Assembly: GCA_020636435.1 (NCBI GenBank)
Contig: JACJXX010000001.1
Span: forward strand, 2,931,001-2,995,000
Direction: 5' to 3'
DNA: 64,000 bases
From: Lewinellaceae bacterium
GTDB taxonomy: Bacteria; Bacteroidota; Bacteroidia; Chitinophagales; Saprospiraceae
The notes beneath the pieces were generated by a model that was not told the origin of the DNA, did no database searches, and worked only from the letters and a program-made list of their open reading frames with translations. Of the stretch, positions 8,690 to 18,074 are shown piece after piece. How positions within the stretch are numbered: position 1 is the first letter of the stretch; each line of letters opens with the position of its first letter. A program made the position numbers and the translations under genes.

Positions 8690-10042
8690 TTAATTAAATT
8701 TTCGTTTGAAAAACCAAGTGTTATCGTTGAGTGTAAACCCTAACGTCATTTTGACGAAATTTTCCCGTAAAGTATCAGACAGGCCGAATTGGCCGGCTTC
8801 AATCGACAGGTTGACAAAAGAAATGCGCTGCCGGGTCATGATAATGGGAAAGCCAAAGCCCAGGGAGACACCGTATTGCTTCATCTGTTCTCCTTCGAAA
8901 CTGCGGGGGTCCAGCCCGTAGAAGAAGCCAAAGCGGTAACGCATCCGTTCGAAATAATTGTTGTACGACTGGTAGTCCGGTATCCATTCCACCCCCGCCC
9001 GGAAGCGCCAGCTATCGGCGAGCGTCGAGTCGGGCTTGGCCTCATTGGCGTATTCGCTCCAGTTTTCCAGGCCGTACTCCAGGCCGAAACGAAAATCATT
9101 CACGTCCTCGTACATAAGCCCGAAAGTGAAGCTGGAAGGCAGGGTTCCTTTCTGCTTCAGTCCGGATTCGTCGAGGATGGTGTCCTGAGTGTTATAGTCG
9201 AAACTGTATCGTTCGGCAAAGCGGCTGGTATTGGTGTTGAAATTGTCTTTGGCATTGCCATACAGGCCGACGGTGAGCCGCCGCCCGGAAGGCTCCATTT
9301 CCCCGTTGACGTTTGGTTTCTTAAAATCGTGTGTGTACTGGAGGCCGGCTTCCCAGAAAAAGCCATTGAGGCTGACCTCATCGAGGAATTCCGTGATGTA
9401 GGCCAGCTCTACGCTGTCGAACTCCACCCGCCGGCTGTTGGTGAGTTGGCCGAACAGGTAGCCGACAGTGAAACCGCCGCTCAGGCCCTTGTACTTTACT
9501 GCGTTGCCCCACAACAGCCGGTTGGTCCCGCCGGTGCCCTTTAGAAAATTGGTGGTTGGCCCCAGCCCGTCCTGTTCAGAGGTAGATTCGATATCGTATC
9601 CAACTACGGTGTAGGGCTGCAGGGCGAAAGCCATGCCCAGGCTCAGGTCGGACCGCTTGCGGTCCAGCACCTCGTTTATCGGGTTGATGAGCGGAAAGCC
9701 CAGGGCCAGGTAATTCAGGTTGCCGCTCCAGATGCCTTCAGAGGCGTCCTGGCTTTTCAGGTTGGAGTATTGGGCGTTCAGGCCGACTTCGAAAGCGGTG
9801 GATTGCAGGCTGGCCAGAGAGGCCGGGTTCAGGGTATTGAGGTGATAGGGATCCTGGAAGGCGGCGCTCAGGCCCGCCATCCCTCCCGGCCCGGCGTAAT
9901 ACTGCTGGACGAAATTGCCCAGCCCGAAACGGGAAAAGGGAGAGTTGATCTTGGGGGTGATGGAAGCGTTTTGCCCAAGCATAGCCCCGGCGCAGCAACA
10001 AAGGGCTGCCGTTCCAACAATTCTACTCCAAACGCTTGACAT
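8690..10042 (-). CDS. Putative outer-membrane beta-barrel protein
   Basis: 450 residues with a signal peptide (cleaved near MLGQ), then a mature N-terminus SPFSRFGLGNF followed by alternating aromatic beta-strands and a final WFFKRKFN. The Asn/Pro/Ala-rich start (LNTLNPASLASL) is like FadL/OmpP1-type barrels of Bacteroidota. In that phylum a gene of this kind commonly follows coaX. It overlaps the end of coaX by 20 nt, so the two are co-translated. The transported substrate is unknown. Confidence 0.8.
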   Translation of the reverse strand: MSSVWSRIVGTAALCCCAGAMLGQNASITPKINSPFSRFGLGNFVQQYYAGPGGMAGLSAAFQDPYHLNTLNPASLASLQSTAFEVGLNAQYSNLKSQDASEGIWSGNLNYLALGFPLINPINEVLDRKRSDLSLGMAFALQPYTVVGYDIESTSEQDGLGPTTNFLKGTGGTNRLLWGNAVKYKGLSGGFTVGYLFGQLTNSRRVEFDSVELAYITEFLDEVSLNGFFWEAGLQYTHDFKKPNVNGEMEPSGRRLTVGLYGNAKDNFNTNTSRFAERYSFDYNTQDTILDESGLKQKGTLPSSFTFGLMYEDVNDFRFGLEYGLENWSEYANEAKPDSTLADSWRFRAGVEWIPDYQSYNNYFERMRYRFGFFYGLDPRSFEGEQMKQYGVSLGFGFPIIMTRQRISFVNLSIEAGQFGLSDTLRENFVKMTLGFTLNDNTWFFKRKFN

Positions 10043-10757
10043 TATAATTTAAGATTTGATCCAGCCCTATAAGGACCAGGTTGTGATTCACAAATATCTC
10101 GCTTTTCAGGTTCTTTACAAAAAAATCCGCGTCTCCACCGGTGAAAATGGCCCGCAAGGCGCCAAAACGAGAGCGGCAATAGCTCAAATAACCCTCGGTT
10201 TCCAGCAATGCTCCCAACTGGCCGCCATTTCGCAGGGCCGTCTCGGTGCTGTCCCCTACCCAGTTTTCCAGCGGCCCCGGCGCCACCAAAGGAAGCCTGG
10301 CAGTAAAGGCATGCATGGCCTTTAGCCGCATCCCTATGCCCGGAGAAATATTGCCGCCGAGATAAACGCCCTCGCCGTCCAGCAGGTCGTAGGTGATGCA
10401 GGTGCCGGCATCCACTACCAGGCAGGCCTGGCCGGGGAAAAGCGCATAGGCGCCAACCACCGCAGCCAGGCGGTCTTTTCCTAAAGTTTCGGGTGTCCGG
10501 TAGCGGTTCTTTATGGGCAAGGGGGTAGCGGCATCCAGCTCCATGAAAAAGAACCGGCTGGCCAATGCCTCTTCAATCGGGCCGGCAACGGCGCCCGCCA
10601 CCGTAGATAAGATGACATTTTTCACCTCATGGTTGGTTGCCAGGGCCATTAAATCGTCAATTTCCCAATTTTCCCGGGCTTCCCGGTACGCCAACTTCCC
10701 GTGGCTGAACAGGCCGGCTTTGGCCCGCGTATTGCCTATGTCGATTACCAGGTTCAC
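10023..10757 (-). CDS. coaX: Type III pantothenate kinase
   Basis: 244 residues from a GTG start at 10757. The start is chosen because VNLVIDIGNTRAKAGLF is the conserved N-terminal phosphate-binding motif and upstream codons lie inside purH. Other CoaX motifs are present: KDRLAAVVGAYALFPG, the acidic DAGTCITYDLL and GGNISPGIGMRLKAMH. It phosphorylates pantothenate as the first step of coenzyme A synthesis. The GTG lies 7 nt past the purH stop and the 3' end overlaps the next gene, so the whole run looks like one coupled operon. Confidence 0.92.
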   Translation of the reverse strand: MNLVIDIGNTRAKAGLFSHGKLAYREARENWEIDDLMALATNHEVKNVILSTVAGAVAGPIEEALASRFFFMELDAATPLPIKNRYRTPETLGKDRLAAVVGAYALFPGQACLVVDAGTCITYDLLDGEGVYLGGNISPGIGMRLKAMHAFTARLPLVAPGPLENWVGDSTETALRNGGQLGALLETEGYLSYCRSRFGALRAIFTGGDADFFVKNLKSEIFVNHNLVLIGLDQILNYNVKRLE

Positions 10758-10764
10758 AGGTTCA

Positions 10765-12291
10765 TCAGTGTTTGAAATGGCGTACTCCGGTGAGCGCCAT
10801 GGCCATGCCGTGCTCGTCGCAGAAGTCGATGCTCTCCTGGTCTTTGATGGAACCTCCCGGCTGAACAACCGCAGTCACCCCTGCCTCACAGGCGATTTCC
10901 ACACAGTCCGGAAAAGGAAAAAAGGCATCGGAAGCCATTACCGCGCCTTCCAGATCGAAGCCAAAGCTCTGCGCCTTGAGGATGGCCTGCTTCAGGGCAT
11001 CCACCCGGGAGGTCTGCCCGCAGCCCATGCCGATAAGCTGGTTGTTTTTCGCCAGCACGATGGTATTGGACTTGAGGTGCTTGGCGCATACGTTGGCGAA
11101 AAGCAGGTCTTCTGCCTCTTTAGCCGTTGGGGCCTTTTTGGTTACCGTTTTCAACTCATCGGCGCCTTCCGTGCTGAGATCCGTATCCTGTTCGATGACG
11201 CCGTTGAGCAGGCTCTTGAAGCTGCGGCGGTTGACGTGCCATTCTTTAATGCGCAACAGAATGCGCTTTTTCTTTTTCGAAAGCAGTTCGAGGGCATCTG
11301 CGTCGAAGGCCGGCGCAATGAGCACCTCGTAAAATATTTTGTCGATCTCCCGGGCAGTAGCCAGATCGATGGCCGTATTGCTGATGAGAATGCCTCCGAA
11401 GGCCGAGACGTTGTCGCCAGCCAGAGCGCCCTTCCAGGCCTGCAGGATGGTAGGGCGGATAGCCACGCCACAGGAATTGGTATGCTTGAGGACGGCAAAA
11501 GCAGGAGCCGCATTTCTGAATTCGCGCATCAGGCCGACGGCGGCGTCAATGTCCACCAGGTTGTTGTACGACAGTTCCTTGCCGCCGATTTTTTCGAACA
11601 TTTCCTCCAGCTTGCCGTAGAAAACGCCCTCCTGGTGGGGGTTTTCCCCGTAGCGCAGCGCCTGGCTGTCCGATATGCTCTGTTTGAAGGCCTCCCCTGT
11701 CCGCCCGGCATTGAAATAGTGGAAGATGGCCGTGTCGTAATGGGAAGAAACCAGGAATGCCCGGCGCGCCAGTTCGCGGCGGTCGGCCAGGCTCGTCACG
11801 CCATCCTTTTCCCGCAGCAACTGGAGCAGCAGGCCGTATTCCGCTTTGGAAGGCGCCACCACAACGTCATTGAAGTTTTTGGCCGCGCCCCGGATCAGGG
11901 CGATGCCGCCAATGTCGATCTTTTCTATGATCTCGGCTTCCTCGTCCGTGCCGGCCAGGGTCTCCTCAAAGGGGTAGAGGTCGACGACAACCAGGTCGAT
12001 CTCGGGGATGTCGTACTGCTCCAGCTGGGCCAGGTGCCCTGCTTCCCGGCGGGCCAGCAGGCCGCCGAATACCTTGGGATGCAGGGTTTTTACCCTGCCG
12101 TCGAGTATGGAAGGGTAGGACGTCAATTGCTCTACGGCCTCTACCTCTGCGCCCAGGCTTTCGATGAAGCGCTGGGTGCCGCCGGTCGAGTAAATCTTGA
12201 CGCCAAGCCGCTGCAATTCCCGGACAATGGGCTCCAGGCCATCCTTATGGTAAACGGAAATGAGGGCGGATCTGATCTTTTTTGATGCCAT
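10765..12291 (-). CDS. purH: Bifunctional AICAR transformylase / IMP cyclohydrolase
   Basis: 508 residues from MASKKIRSALISVYHKDG; an upstream in-frame extension to 12357 lacks conservation. The N-terminal cyclohydrolase (MGS-like) domain has STGGTQRFIE and LDGRVKTLHPKVFGGLLAR. The C-terminal transformylase domain has RYGENPHQ, KHTNSCGVA, SDAFFPFPD and QPGGSIKD. It catalyses the last two steps of IMP synthesis. The length is typical. It is the first gene of an operon with coaX and two envelope proteins. A TACCTTTG box lies about 65 nt upstream. Confidence 0.96.
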   Translation of the reverse strand: MASKKIRSALISVYHKDGLEPIVRELQRLGVKIYSTGGTQRFIESLGAEVEAVEQLTSYPSILDGRVKTLHPKVFGGLLARREAGHLAQLEQYDIPEIDLVVVDLYPFEETLAGTDEEAEIIEKIDIGGIALIRGAAKNFNDVVVAPSKAEYGLLLQLLREKDGVTSLADRRELARRAFLVSSHYDTAIFHYFNAGRTGEAFKQSISDSQALRYGENPHQEGVFYGKLEEMFEKIGGKELSYNNLVDIDAAVGLMREFRNAAPAFAVLKHTNSCGVAIRPTILQAWKGALAGDNVSAFGGILISNTAIDLATAREIDKIFYEVLIAPAFDADALELLSKKKKRILLRIKEWHVNRRSFKSLLNGVIEQDTDLSTEGADELKTVTKKAPTAKEAEDLLFANVCAKHLKSNTIVLAKNNQLIGMGCGQTSRVDALKQAILKAQSFGFDLEGAVMASDAFFPFPDCVEIACEAGVTAVVQPGGSIKDQESIDFCDEHGMAMALTGVRHFKH

Positions 12292-12354
12292 GGTTTTTTG
12301 ACTGTGGCTTCCCGGCTTTGATCGCCGGAATGATTGGATTGTGAAAAAGATGTG

Positions 12355-12362
12355 CAAAGGTA
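12355..12362 (-). promoter_or_regulatory. Candidate -7 box of purH operon
   Basis: TACCTTTG on the minus strand matches TAnnTTTG and is placed to give a ~57-nt leader. No clear TTG -33 element is seen, so confidence is modest. Confidence 0.4.
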
Positions 12363-12936
12363 AGCATTAGGCCGGGAAATGGATAGTGCGGAGGGAACTA
12401 AGTTCCACAGCAGTTGCTGGTTGTTCGTTGTTGGTTATAATAAGTTTAATTAAAAGGAAACCTGATTATCAAGCGCTCTATCCTATCAAATATACGCTCC
12501 AATATTGACCTCAATTAATTTTCCCGAGGCTTTTTTTTATTCAAAAACCTGACAATAACCCCAAAGTTGGTTACCCTCCCCCCCGGAAATGGCCTACTTT
12601 TGAAAACAGAAGAGATTCATGACAAAACCTGAAACCCTGTTTGCACCCCAAAACTCCAAATGTGAATTTGGCTATGAAAACTGTTTTGCTGGAAACGAAG
12701 CGGTATCGCAAAACGATGCCGTCTTCGGCCAGTATTTAAGAGGCTTCTCACTAACTAATGTCGTCAACTTGAGTAGAGTGATGCCGGCGGGCGGCTATCA
12801 CGAACCTAAGCTGGCCTAATTGCGCTCACTAAACGTTTTTTTTGAAATTTATCGTACTCCAGCATATTGCTCACCCGACTGTACACCGCCAAAAGGCCAT
12901 TTGAAAACATTTTTTGCACATCATCAACTCAAAGCT
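12363..12936. other. Long intergenic region, one doubtful short ORF
   Basis: An AT-rich gap between the divergent purH operon and the VWA gene. TACTTTTG at 12595-12602 fits the TAnnTTTG box and could drive the plus-strand gene with a long leader. A 66-codon ORF (12619-12819) follows it, but it has no recognisable domain or signal and I do not call it a gene. Nothing else is seen. Confidence 0.4.
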
Positions 12937-14883
12937 ATGAAAACAGTCTTTCTGCTGCTCGCCGCATGCCTGTGCGGCCTTGCCGCTTTTGCCCAAACTG
13001 GCTTATCCGGCAAAGTAACCGACGCCAAATCCGGGGAACCGATCATCTTTGCCTCCGTCGCACTCTATCAAAATGGCGTGCTGGTTGCAGGCACGGAAAC
13101 GGACTTCGACGGCAACTATTCTTTCTCCAGTATCGATACAGGCGTTTACGAGGTGGAAGTCTCCTATGTAGGTTATGCGAAACGCCGCATAGACGGCGTC
13201 GAGGCAACAGCCGGGAAAGCAAACAGCCTGGACATTGAAATCTCTTCCGCAGGTGTCGTCCTGCAGGAAGTAGTGGTGACGGAATATAAAGTACCCATGG
13301 TGACACAGGATAACACCACCTCAGGAAGTATCATCACCAGCGATCAGATCAGGAACCTGCCTACCCGGAATATCAAATCCCGGGCCGCCAAAACCTCTGG
13401 CCTGAGCGGGCGGAAAAAGAACAGCGGAAAAGAGGGCAAAGAAGCCAGCATACGCGGCAGCCGTTCCGGCGCCACGGATTACTACATCGACGGTATTCGC
13501 GTCCGGGGCGAGCTTGCCTCAGAGCGTGCAGGTTCATCAGTGACGACCAGCACGCTTGTCCCTGGTATTGCCGCTGGCCAACTGACCGCCGGCGAATGGA
13601 GCGACCTCGACAACTGGGAAACCTGGACGGAGTTGCTGGAGGAAGACTTTCTGGCATACGCCCAGCTCTGGGAACTGGCGCCCCAAAACCGGTACGCTGT
13701 TGAAGTGAAAAACGCGAAAGGCGCCCCAGTGGCCAACTGCCGGGCCAAACTGATCAACCCAGCGGGAAAAGTGGCATGGGAAACCCTCACCGACAATAAC
13801 GGGCGGGCGGAACTTTGGAGCGCTGAAACAGCACTGCCGTTATCTATCGAGCTGGAATACGAGGGGCTGAAGGCCCGGATTGATCAACCGCGCCCCTACC
13901 TGGAAGCCATCAACCAAAGCCGGATAACGGCCGAATGCCAGCAGAACCAATCTGCCGATGTGTTTCTGGTAGTAGACGCTACCAGCTCTATGGCCGATGA
14001 GATCAAATACCTCAAGGCCGAGCTGGAAGACGCCATGCTCCGGGTAGAACGCAACCTGCCGGGCACAGAACTGCGCACCGGCGCGCTGTTCTACCGGGAC
14101 CACCAGGACGCCTACCTCACCCGCAGCAGCGCCCTCTCCCCCACTCTTGATTCTACACTCGCCTTCATCCGCCAACAGGATGCCGGCGGCGGAGGCGACG
14201 GCCCCGAAGCAGTGGAAATCGCCCTGGAAGAAGCGCTGGAAAAACAAAACTGGAACCCCCAGGCCTCTGCCCGCCTGATCTTCCTCATCCTGGATGCGCC
14301 GCCTCACCAAACAGCGGAGATCAAAAAATCACTGAAGCAAAGCATACAAAGGGCGGCGGAATTGGGCGTCAAGATCATTCCCGTCACCGGCAGCGGAATT
14401 GGCAAATCCACGGAATACCTGATGAAGGCCCTGGCCATCAGCACCAATGGCAGTTATGCCTTCCTTACCAATCACAGCGGTATCGGAGGCGGCCACATCG
14501 AACCTACCGCAGGGCCCTACGACGTACTGTTTCTCAACGACCTGATGGTCAGGCTCATCCTGGAAAATGTAATAATGCCGCCCTGCCCGGAGGAAAAAAG
14601 CCCGGAATTGCCTTCGGCAGACACGCTCAACCCCGCGCTGCTGGCGCAGGTGAAATGCTTTCCCAACCCCGCCACCGGCCAGTTCTATCTGCGCCTGGAA
14701 GAGGATTTCGACCGGGTGGCGATCCGAAACCTGGAGGGCAAGCTGATCCGGGAAAAGGAACAACTCGAAAAAGGAGACCACGAATTCAGCGCCGGCAACT
14801 GGACGCCGGGCCTGTATTTGCTGGAATTGCATAAGGACAAGGAGGTGGCGGTGGAGAAGTTGGTGGTGGAGCGGAGGCCGTAA
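12937..14883 (+). CDS. T9SS-secreted carboxypeptidase-regulatory/VWA hybrid protein
   Basis: 648 residues from the ATG at 12937, chosen because it begins a signal peptide (MKTVFLLLAACLCGLAAFAQ). Domain order: carboxypeptidase-regulatory-like beta-sandwich at ~22-110 (GLSGKVTDAKSGEPIIFASV); a remnant of a TonB-receptor plug at ~120-195 (QDNTTSGSIITSDQIRNLPT, IRGSRSGATDYYIDGIRVRG); a small Ig-like region; a von Willebrand A domain at ~345-545 with a variant MIDAS (VVDATSSM); and a Por-type T9SS sorting domain (CFPNPATGQFYLRL...). No receptor barrel follows the plug. It is probably a surface protein; its ligand is unknown. Confidence 0.85.
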   Translation: MKTVFLLLAACLCGLAAFAQTGLSGKVTDAKSGEPIIFASVALYQNGVLVAGTETDFDGNYSFSSIDTGVYEVEVSYVGYAKRRIDGVEATAGKANSLDIEISSAGVVLQEVVVTEYKVPMVTQDNTTSGSIITSDQIRNLPTRNIKSRAAKTSGLSGRKKNSGKEGKEASIRGSRSGATDYYIDGIRVRGELASERAGSSVTTSTLVPGIAAGQLTAGEWSDLDNWETWTELLEEDFLAYAQLWELAPQNRYAVEVKNAKGAPVANCRAKLINPAGKVAWETLTDNNGRAELWSAETALPLSIELEYEGLKARIDQPRPYLEAINQSRITAECQQNQSADVFLVVDATSSMADEIKYLKAELEDAMLRVERNLPGTELRTGALFYRDHQDAYLTRSSALSPTLDSTLAFIRQQDAGGGGDGPEAVEIALEEALEKQNWNPQASARLIFLILDAPPHQTAEIKKSLKQSIQRAAELGVKIIPVTGSGIGKSTEYLMKALAISTNGSYAFLTNHSGIGGGHIEPTAGPYDVLFLNDLMVRLILENVIMPPCPEEKSPELPSADTLNPALLAQVKCFPNPATGQFYLRLEEDFDRVAIRNLEGKLIREKEQLEKGDHEFSAGNWTPGLYLLELHKDKEVAVEKLVVERRP

Positions 14884-15373
14884 CTAGTGGTTACTAACCA
14901 TTGAATCTCGTCGGTCATAAAGCACGATTCCTTCCAGGTGAATATTCCTATAGAGAGGAGTATTTACTTCATCAAATCTTTCGCGGGAAGTAAACACCAG
15001 ATTAACCAACTCCTGATCTTCCAGCAGGATTTCCACTACCCAATCTCCCCAATTTTGGTATTCCAAAAAAGGATCCATCTGTAGATTTTCCAAAACCACT
15101 AATACATCAATATCAGACTCCATAGTAGCCTCATTTCTAGCCTGAGAGCCGAAGAGGAGGCTACCGTTCTAATGTTGGACAGCCAGGTGGTGCTTCGTAC
15201 ACCGTACACAGCCACTAGCCAACGTTGGACCCGTACACCGTACACAACCCCGGCAGCTATTGTCCAACGCTAGACGGGTAGCCGAAGAGGATCACTTCTA
15301 CCAGCTGCTCGCCATAACGGCCTCTTAGGGCCCTGCATAAGCGGTCAATGATATGATTTACTTCCTTGCGCAT
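14884..15373 (-). pseudogene. MNT-type nucleotidyltransferase gene split by a 125-bp insertion
   Basis: The minus strand starts MRKEVNHIIDRLCRAL (ATG at 15373) and reaches VEVILFG before running into the inserted element and a stop at 15257. The rest resumes as FGSQARNEATMESDIDVLVV and ends at 14884. Removing the element at 15159-15283 plus one 8-bp duplication gives an uninterrupted 118-codon gene with the GS-x10-DxD nucleotidyltransferase motif intact. Such minimal NTases usually pair with a HEPN protein as antitoxin-like or RNA/protein-modifying enzymes. No HEPN partner is adjacent. A residual 79-residue C-terminal ORF (ATG at 15123) lacks the GS motif, so the gene is probably non-functional. 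Confidence 0.85.
15159..15283. mobile_element. Family A small inverted-repeat element, copy 1
   Basis: A 125-bp non-coding element with ends GGCTACC...GGTAGCC and related inner sequence up to GTTGGAC on both sides. It is flanked by an exact 8-bp duplication GAAGAGGA (15151-15158 and 15284-15291). The interior contains two CGTACACCGTACACA strings. The second copy is at 31130-31242. It encodes no protein. Confidence 0.85.
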
Positions 15374-15505
15374 AATCTGATTTACTGAAAAAAGAAATCT
15401 AAAGTTAACTCATTTCAATCAAATATACAGGATTTTCGGAAAAGCGTAAACGCCTATACCTACTATATGGGCAGGAAAAACCCGAGTTATCACTGCTTGA
15501 CAACC

Positions 15506-16594
15506 TCAACCCTGCTTTGCATTCAACTTATCAACCAAAGCTCCCTTCGGCATCTCCACCCGCGTCCTCGGCAAGCATTCCGGGTATTTTTCCTGGATGA
15601 AAGAGATGAGTTGCTCGCGGATGTCGCAGCGCAGGTCCCAGGCATCGGAGGCGTTGCGGGCGCTCATCAGGATGCGCAGCTCCATGGTATGGCGGTCGGA
15701 GTTGGTCACCTGTATGTTTTTTACGCGGCCGTCCCATTTTTCGTGTTTTTCAATAATTTGGAAGTAGAATTCCCGAAGTTCCTTAAGCGGCAGGCGGTAG
15801 TCGGTATACAAATAAACGTAGCCCAGCAGTTGGGCGGAAGTGCGCGTCCAGTTCTGAAAAGGCTTTTCATTGAAATAGTTGAGCGGCACCACCAGGCGGC
15901 GTTCGTCCCAGATGCGAATGACCACATAGGTGAGGGTGATCTCCTCGATCTTGCCCCACTCCCCTTCCACGATCACCACGTCGTCGATGCGGATGGGCTG
16001 GGTGAAAGCCACCTGGAACCCCGCCAGCAGGTTGGCGATTGACTTCTGCGCGGCCAGGCCGATGATGATGCCGGCCACCCCGGCCGAGGTGAGCAGGCCA
16101 GCGCCCAGTTCCCGCACCTGGTCGAACTGCAGGAGGATAAAGGCAATAACCACAATAATGGCCACGAATACGATCACCCGTTTGATGTACTGAAACTGGG
16201 TGATGATCTTGCGCTCTTCCAGGTTATCCTGCGCGTCGAGCCGGTAACGGTCAAGCATGAGATCGCTTACCACATCTACTACCTGCACAAACAAGGCGCC
16301 GGCAGCGATGTACATCCCGATCTCCAGCAACAAAGTGGCCGTTTCCACCTTCCCGGCGGGAATGCCAAATGCGAACGGCGCCGCCAGGGCAAAAATAATG
16401 GGCGCCAGCCAGAGCGAAGGCGCCCGAAGGTTTTTGTTGATGGAGCGCAGCAAGAGCAATTCTCGTTTTTTGCCATACCACTTTAAGGCCTTGAACGCCA
16501 GCCAGGCCAGGACAAAACCGGCCGCCGCCGCGCCGGCGAACATCACTGCGAAGCGCAGCCACTCGGAAGTATTTTCGAATAATCCGGATAACAT
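15506..16594 (-). CDS. Mechanosensitive ion channel, MscS family
   Basis: 362 residues from MLSGLFENTSEW (ATG at 16594). An in-frame TTG at 16648 would add 18 poorly conserved residues. Four to five membrane helices are followed by the MscS pore helix GVAGIIIGLAAQKSIANLLAGF and the beta domain (DDVVIVEGEWGKIEEITLTY), then a cytoplasmic alpha/beta domain. MscS channels release solutes on hypo-osmotic shock. It lies 55 nt after pyrD on the same strand. Confidence 0.92.
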   Translation of the reverse strand: MLSGLFENTSEWLRFAVMFAGAAAAGFVLAWLAFKALKWYGKKRELLLLRSINKNLRAPSLWLAPIIFALAAPFAFGIPAGKVETATLLLEIGMYIAAGALFVQVVDVVSDLMLDRYRLDAQDNLEERKIITQFQYIKRVIVFVAIIVVIAFILLQFDQVRELGAGLLTSAGVAGIIIGLAAQKSIANLLAGFQVAFTQPIRIDDVVIVEGEWGKIEEITLTYVVIRIWDERRLVVPLNYFNEKPFQNWTRTSAQLLGYVYLYTDYRLPLKELREFYFQIIEKHEKWDGRVKNIQVTNSDRHTMELRILMSARNASDAWDLRCDIREQLISFIQEKYPECLPRTRVEMPKGALVDKLNAKQG

Positions 16595-16649
16595 AGAACA
16601 GGGTTTTCTCTTTGGAAGGCGTAAACCGGCCGGTTTGTTCAATAACAAC

Positions 16650-17699
16650 TCAAACCTCCTCTGCCAACGCCTTTTTGATGCGTTTCACCAGGCCCGGCCC
16701 TTCGTAGACCAGCCCAGTATAAACCTGCACCAGCGATGCGCCGGCCCGAATCTTTTCGAGCGCGTCTTCCGGGCCGGCGATGCCCCCTACTCCGACGATG
16801 GCAAGCCGGTTGCCGGATTTTTCTTTTAAATAACGAATGACCTCGGTAGAACGCCGTTTGACCGGCTGCCCGCTCAGGCCGCCGGCGCCGATTCGCTCTA
16901 CTTCGGCGGCAGGCGTGGCCAGGCCGTCCCGGCTGATGGTCGTATTGGTGGCGATGACCCCATCAATGCCAGTGCTTTCCACAATACCGATGATATCGTC
17001 AAGCTGGCCGTCGGTGAGGTCGGGGGCAATCTTGAGCAGGATGGGGCGAGGTGCAGGCTTTTGGCGGTTGAGGGATTGCAGCAGGTTCAGCAGTTTGGAG
17101 AGCGGCTCCTTGTCCTGCAGCCCGCGCAGGCCGGGCGTATTGGGCGAGCTGACGTTGACGGCGAAGTAATCGACGTAGGGGTAGAGGGCCTCGAAGCAAC
17201 GGGCGTAGTCCTCTTCGGCCTCTTCGTTGGGCGTTGCTTTGTTCTTGCCGATGTTGCCGCCGATAATCAGGCCTTGGGGTTTGCCCTTTTTCAGGCGTTC
17301 CACCAGGGCATCTACGCCTTCGTTGTTGAAGCCCATGCGGTTGATGAGGGCCTCGTCCTGCGGCATACGGAAAAGGCGGGGCAAAGGGTTGCCGGCCTGC
17401 CCTTTGGGGGTAACGGTACCCACTTCGATGAAACCGAAGCCCAGGCTGGCCATGGCGCGGAAGTGCCGGCCGTCCTTGTCGAAGCCGGCGGCCAGGCCGA
17501 CCGGGTTGTCAAAATCAAGGCCGAAGAGCTGGCGGCGCAGGGACGGGTGCTCAAAGCGGTAGATGGCCCGGAAGAGGTGGTTGAGGCCTGGAATGGCCAG
17601 CATCAGCTTGAGCAAAAAGAGCGTGAGGTGATGTGCCCGTTCGGGCGGGAAGAGGAAGAAGAATGGCTTGAGGAGGGTTTTGTACACTTTTTGGTGCAA
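16650..17699 (-). CDS. pyrD: Dihydroorotate dehydrogenase (quinone), class 2
   Basis: 349 residues. The N-terminal amphipathic helix (MHQKVYKTLLKPFFFLFPPE) anchors class 2 enzymes to the inner membrane. Conserved FMN and substrate segments follow: NPVGLAAGFDKDG, EVGTVTPKGQAGNPLPRLFR, NRMGFNN, VNVSSPNTPGLR (the loop with the catalytic Ser) and GVGGI near the end. It oxidises dihydroorotate to orotate with quinone as acceptor. Probably co-transcribed with mscS. Confidence 0.96.
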   Translation of the reverse strand: MHQKVYKTLLKPFFFLFPPERAHHLTLFLLKLMLAIPGLNHLFRAIYRFEHPSLRRQLFGLDFDNPVGLAAGFDKDGRHFRAMASLGFGFIEVGTVTPKGQAGNPLPRLFRMPQDEALINRMGFNNEGVDALVERLKKGKPQGLIIGGNIGKNKATPNEEAEEDYARCFEALYPYVDYFAVNVSSPNTPGLRGLQDKEPLSKLLNLLQSLNRQKPAPRPILLKIAPDLTDGQLDDIIGIVESTGIDGVIATNTTISRDGLATPAAEVERIGAGGLSGQPVKRRSTEVIRYLKEKSGNRLAIVGVGGIAGPEDALEKIRAGASLVQVYTGLVYEGPGLVKRIKKALAEEV

Positions 17700-17958
17700 A
17701 AGTAGGAAAAAACAAAAAAAAAGGCCAGGTAGATTAGCCTACCCAGCCGGAATCATAATCCCAAAAACTATTCTTATGTGTATTCTCTCACGGGAGAGAA
17801 AGACTTTCAAAATATATTCCAAGGACAAATATAATTATTTGATCTTTTTATTCAAAATAATATTGCCCTGGAACGTAAAAATATTAAAAAAAAGCTAAAC
17901 CGCGCAAGATAAAGGACATATTTTTCATCCGATGATGGATGGAAAGTGGGGGGGGGAT

Positions 17959-18056
17959 GGTTAGATGGTTAGATGGTTTCATGGTTAGACGGTTTGACGG
18001 TTAGATGGTTAGATGGTTAGATGGTTAGATGGTTGAATGGTTAGATTGTTATATGG
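17959..18056. repeat. Tandem GGTTAGAT-type simple repeat
   Basis: About twelve degenerate copies of an 8-nt unit (GGTTAGAT with variants GGTTTCAT, GGTTAGAC, GGTTTGAC and GGTTGAAT). It lies between the divergently placed pyrD and response regulator genes and next to a second tandem array of partly complementary sequence, so the two could fold together. The flanking gap 17700-17958 is AT-rich and shows nothing else. Confidence 0.8.
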
Positions 18057-18074
18057 CTTGCTGCATAACACCGA

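Noticed and set aside
10513..12285. 590-codon plus-strand ORF
   Set aside because: It lies antisense to purH and coaX, whose family motifs are unmistakable; the antisense translation shows no domain.
12619..12819. 66-codon ORF between purH and the VWA gene
   Set aside because: No domain, signal or ribosome-binding evidence; the composition is like the surrounding intergenic DNA.
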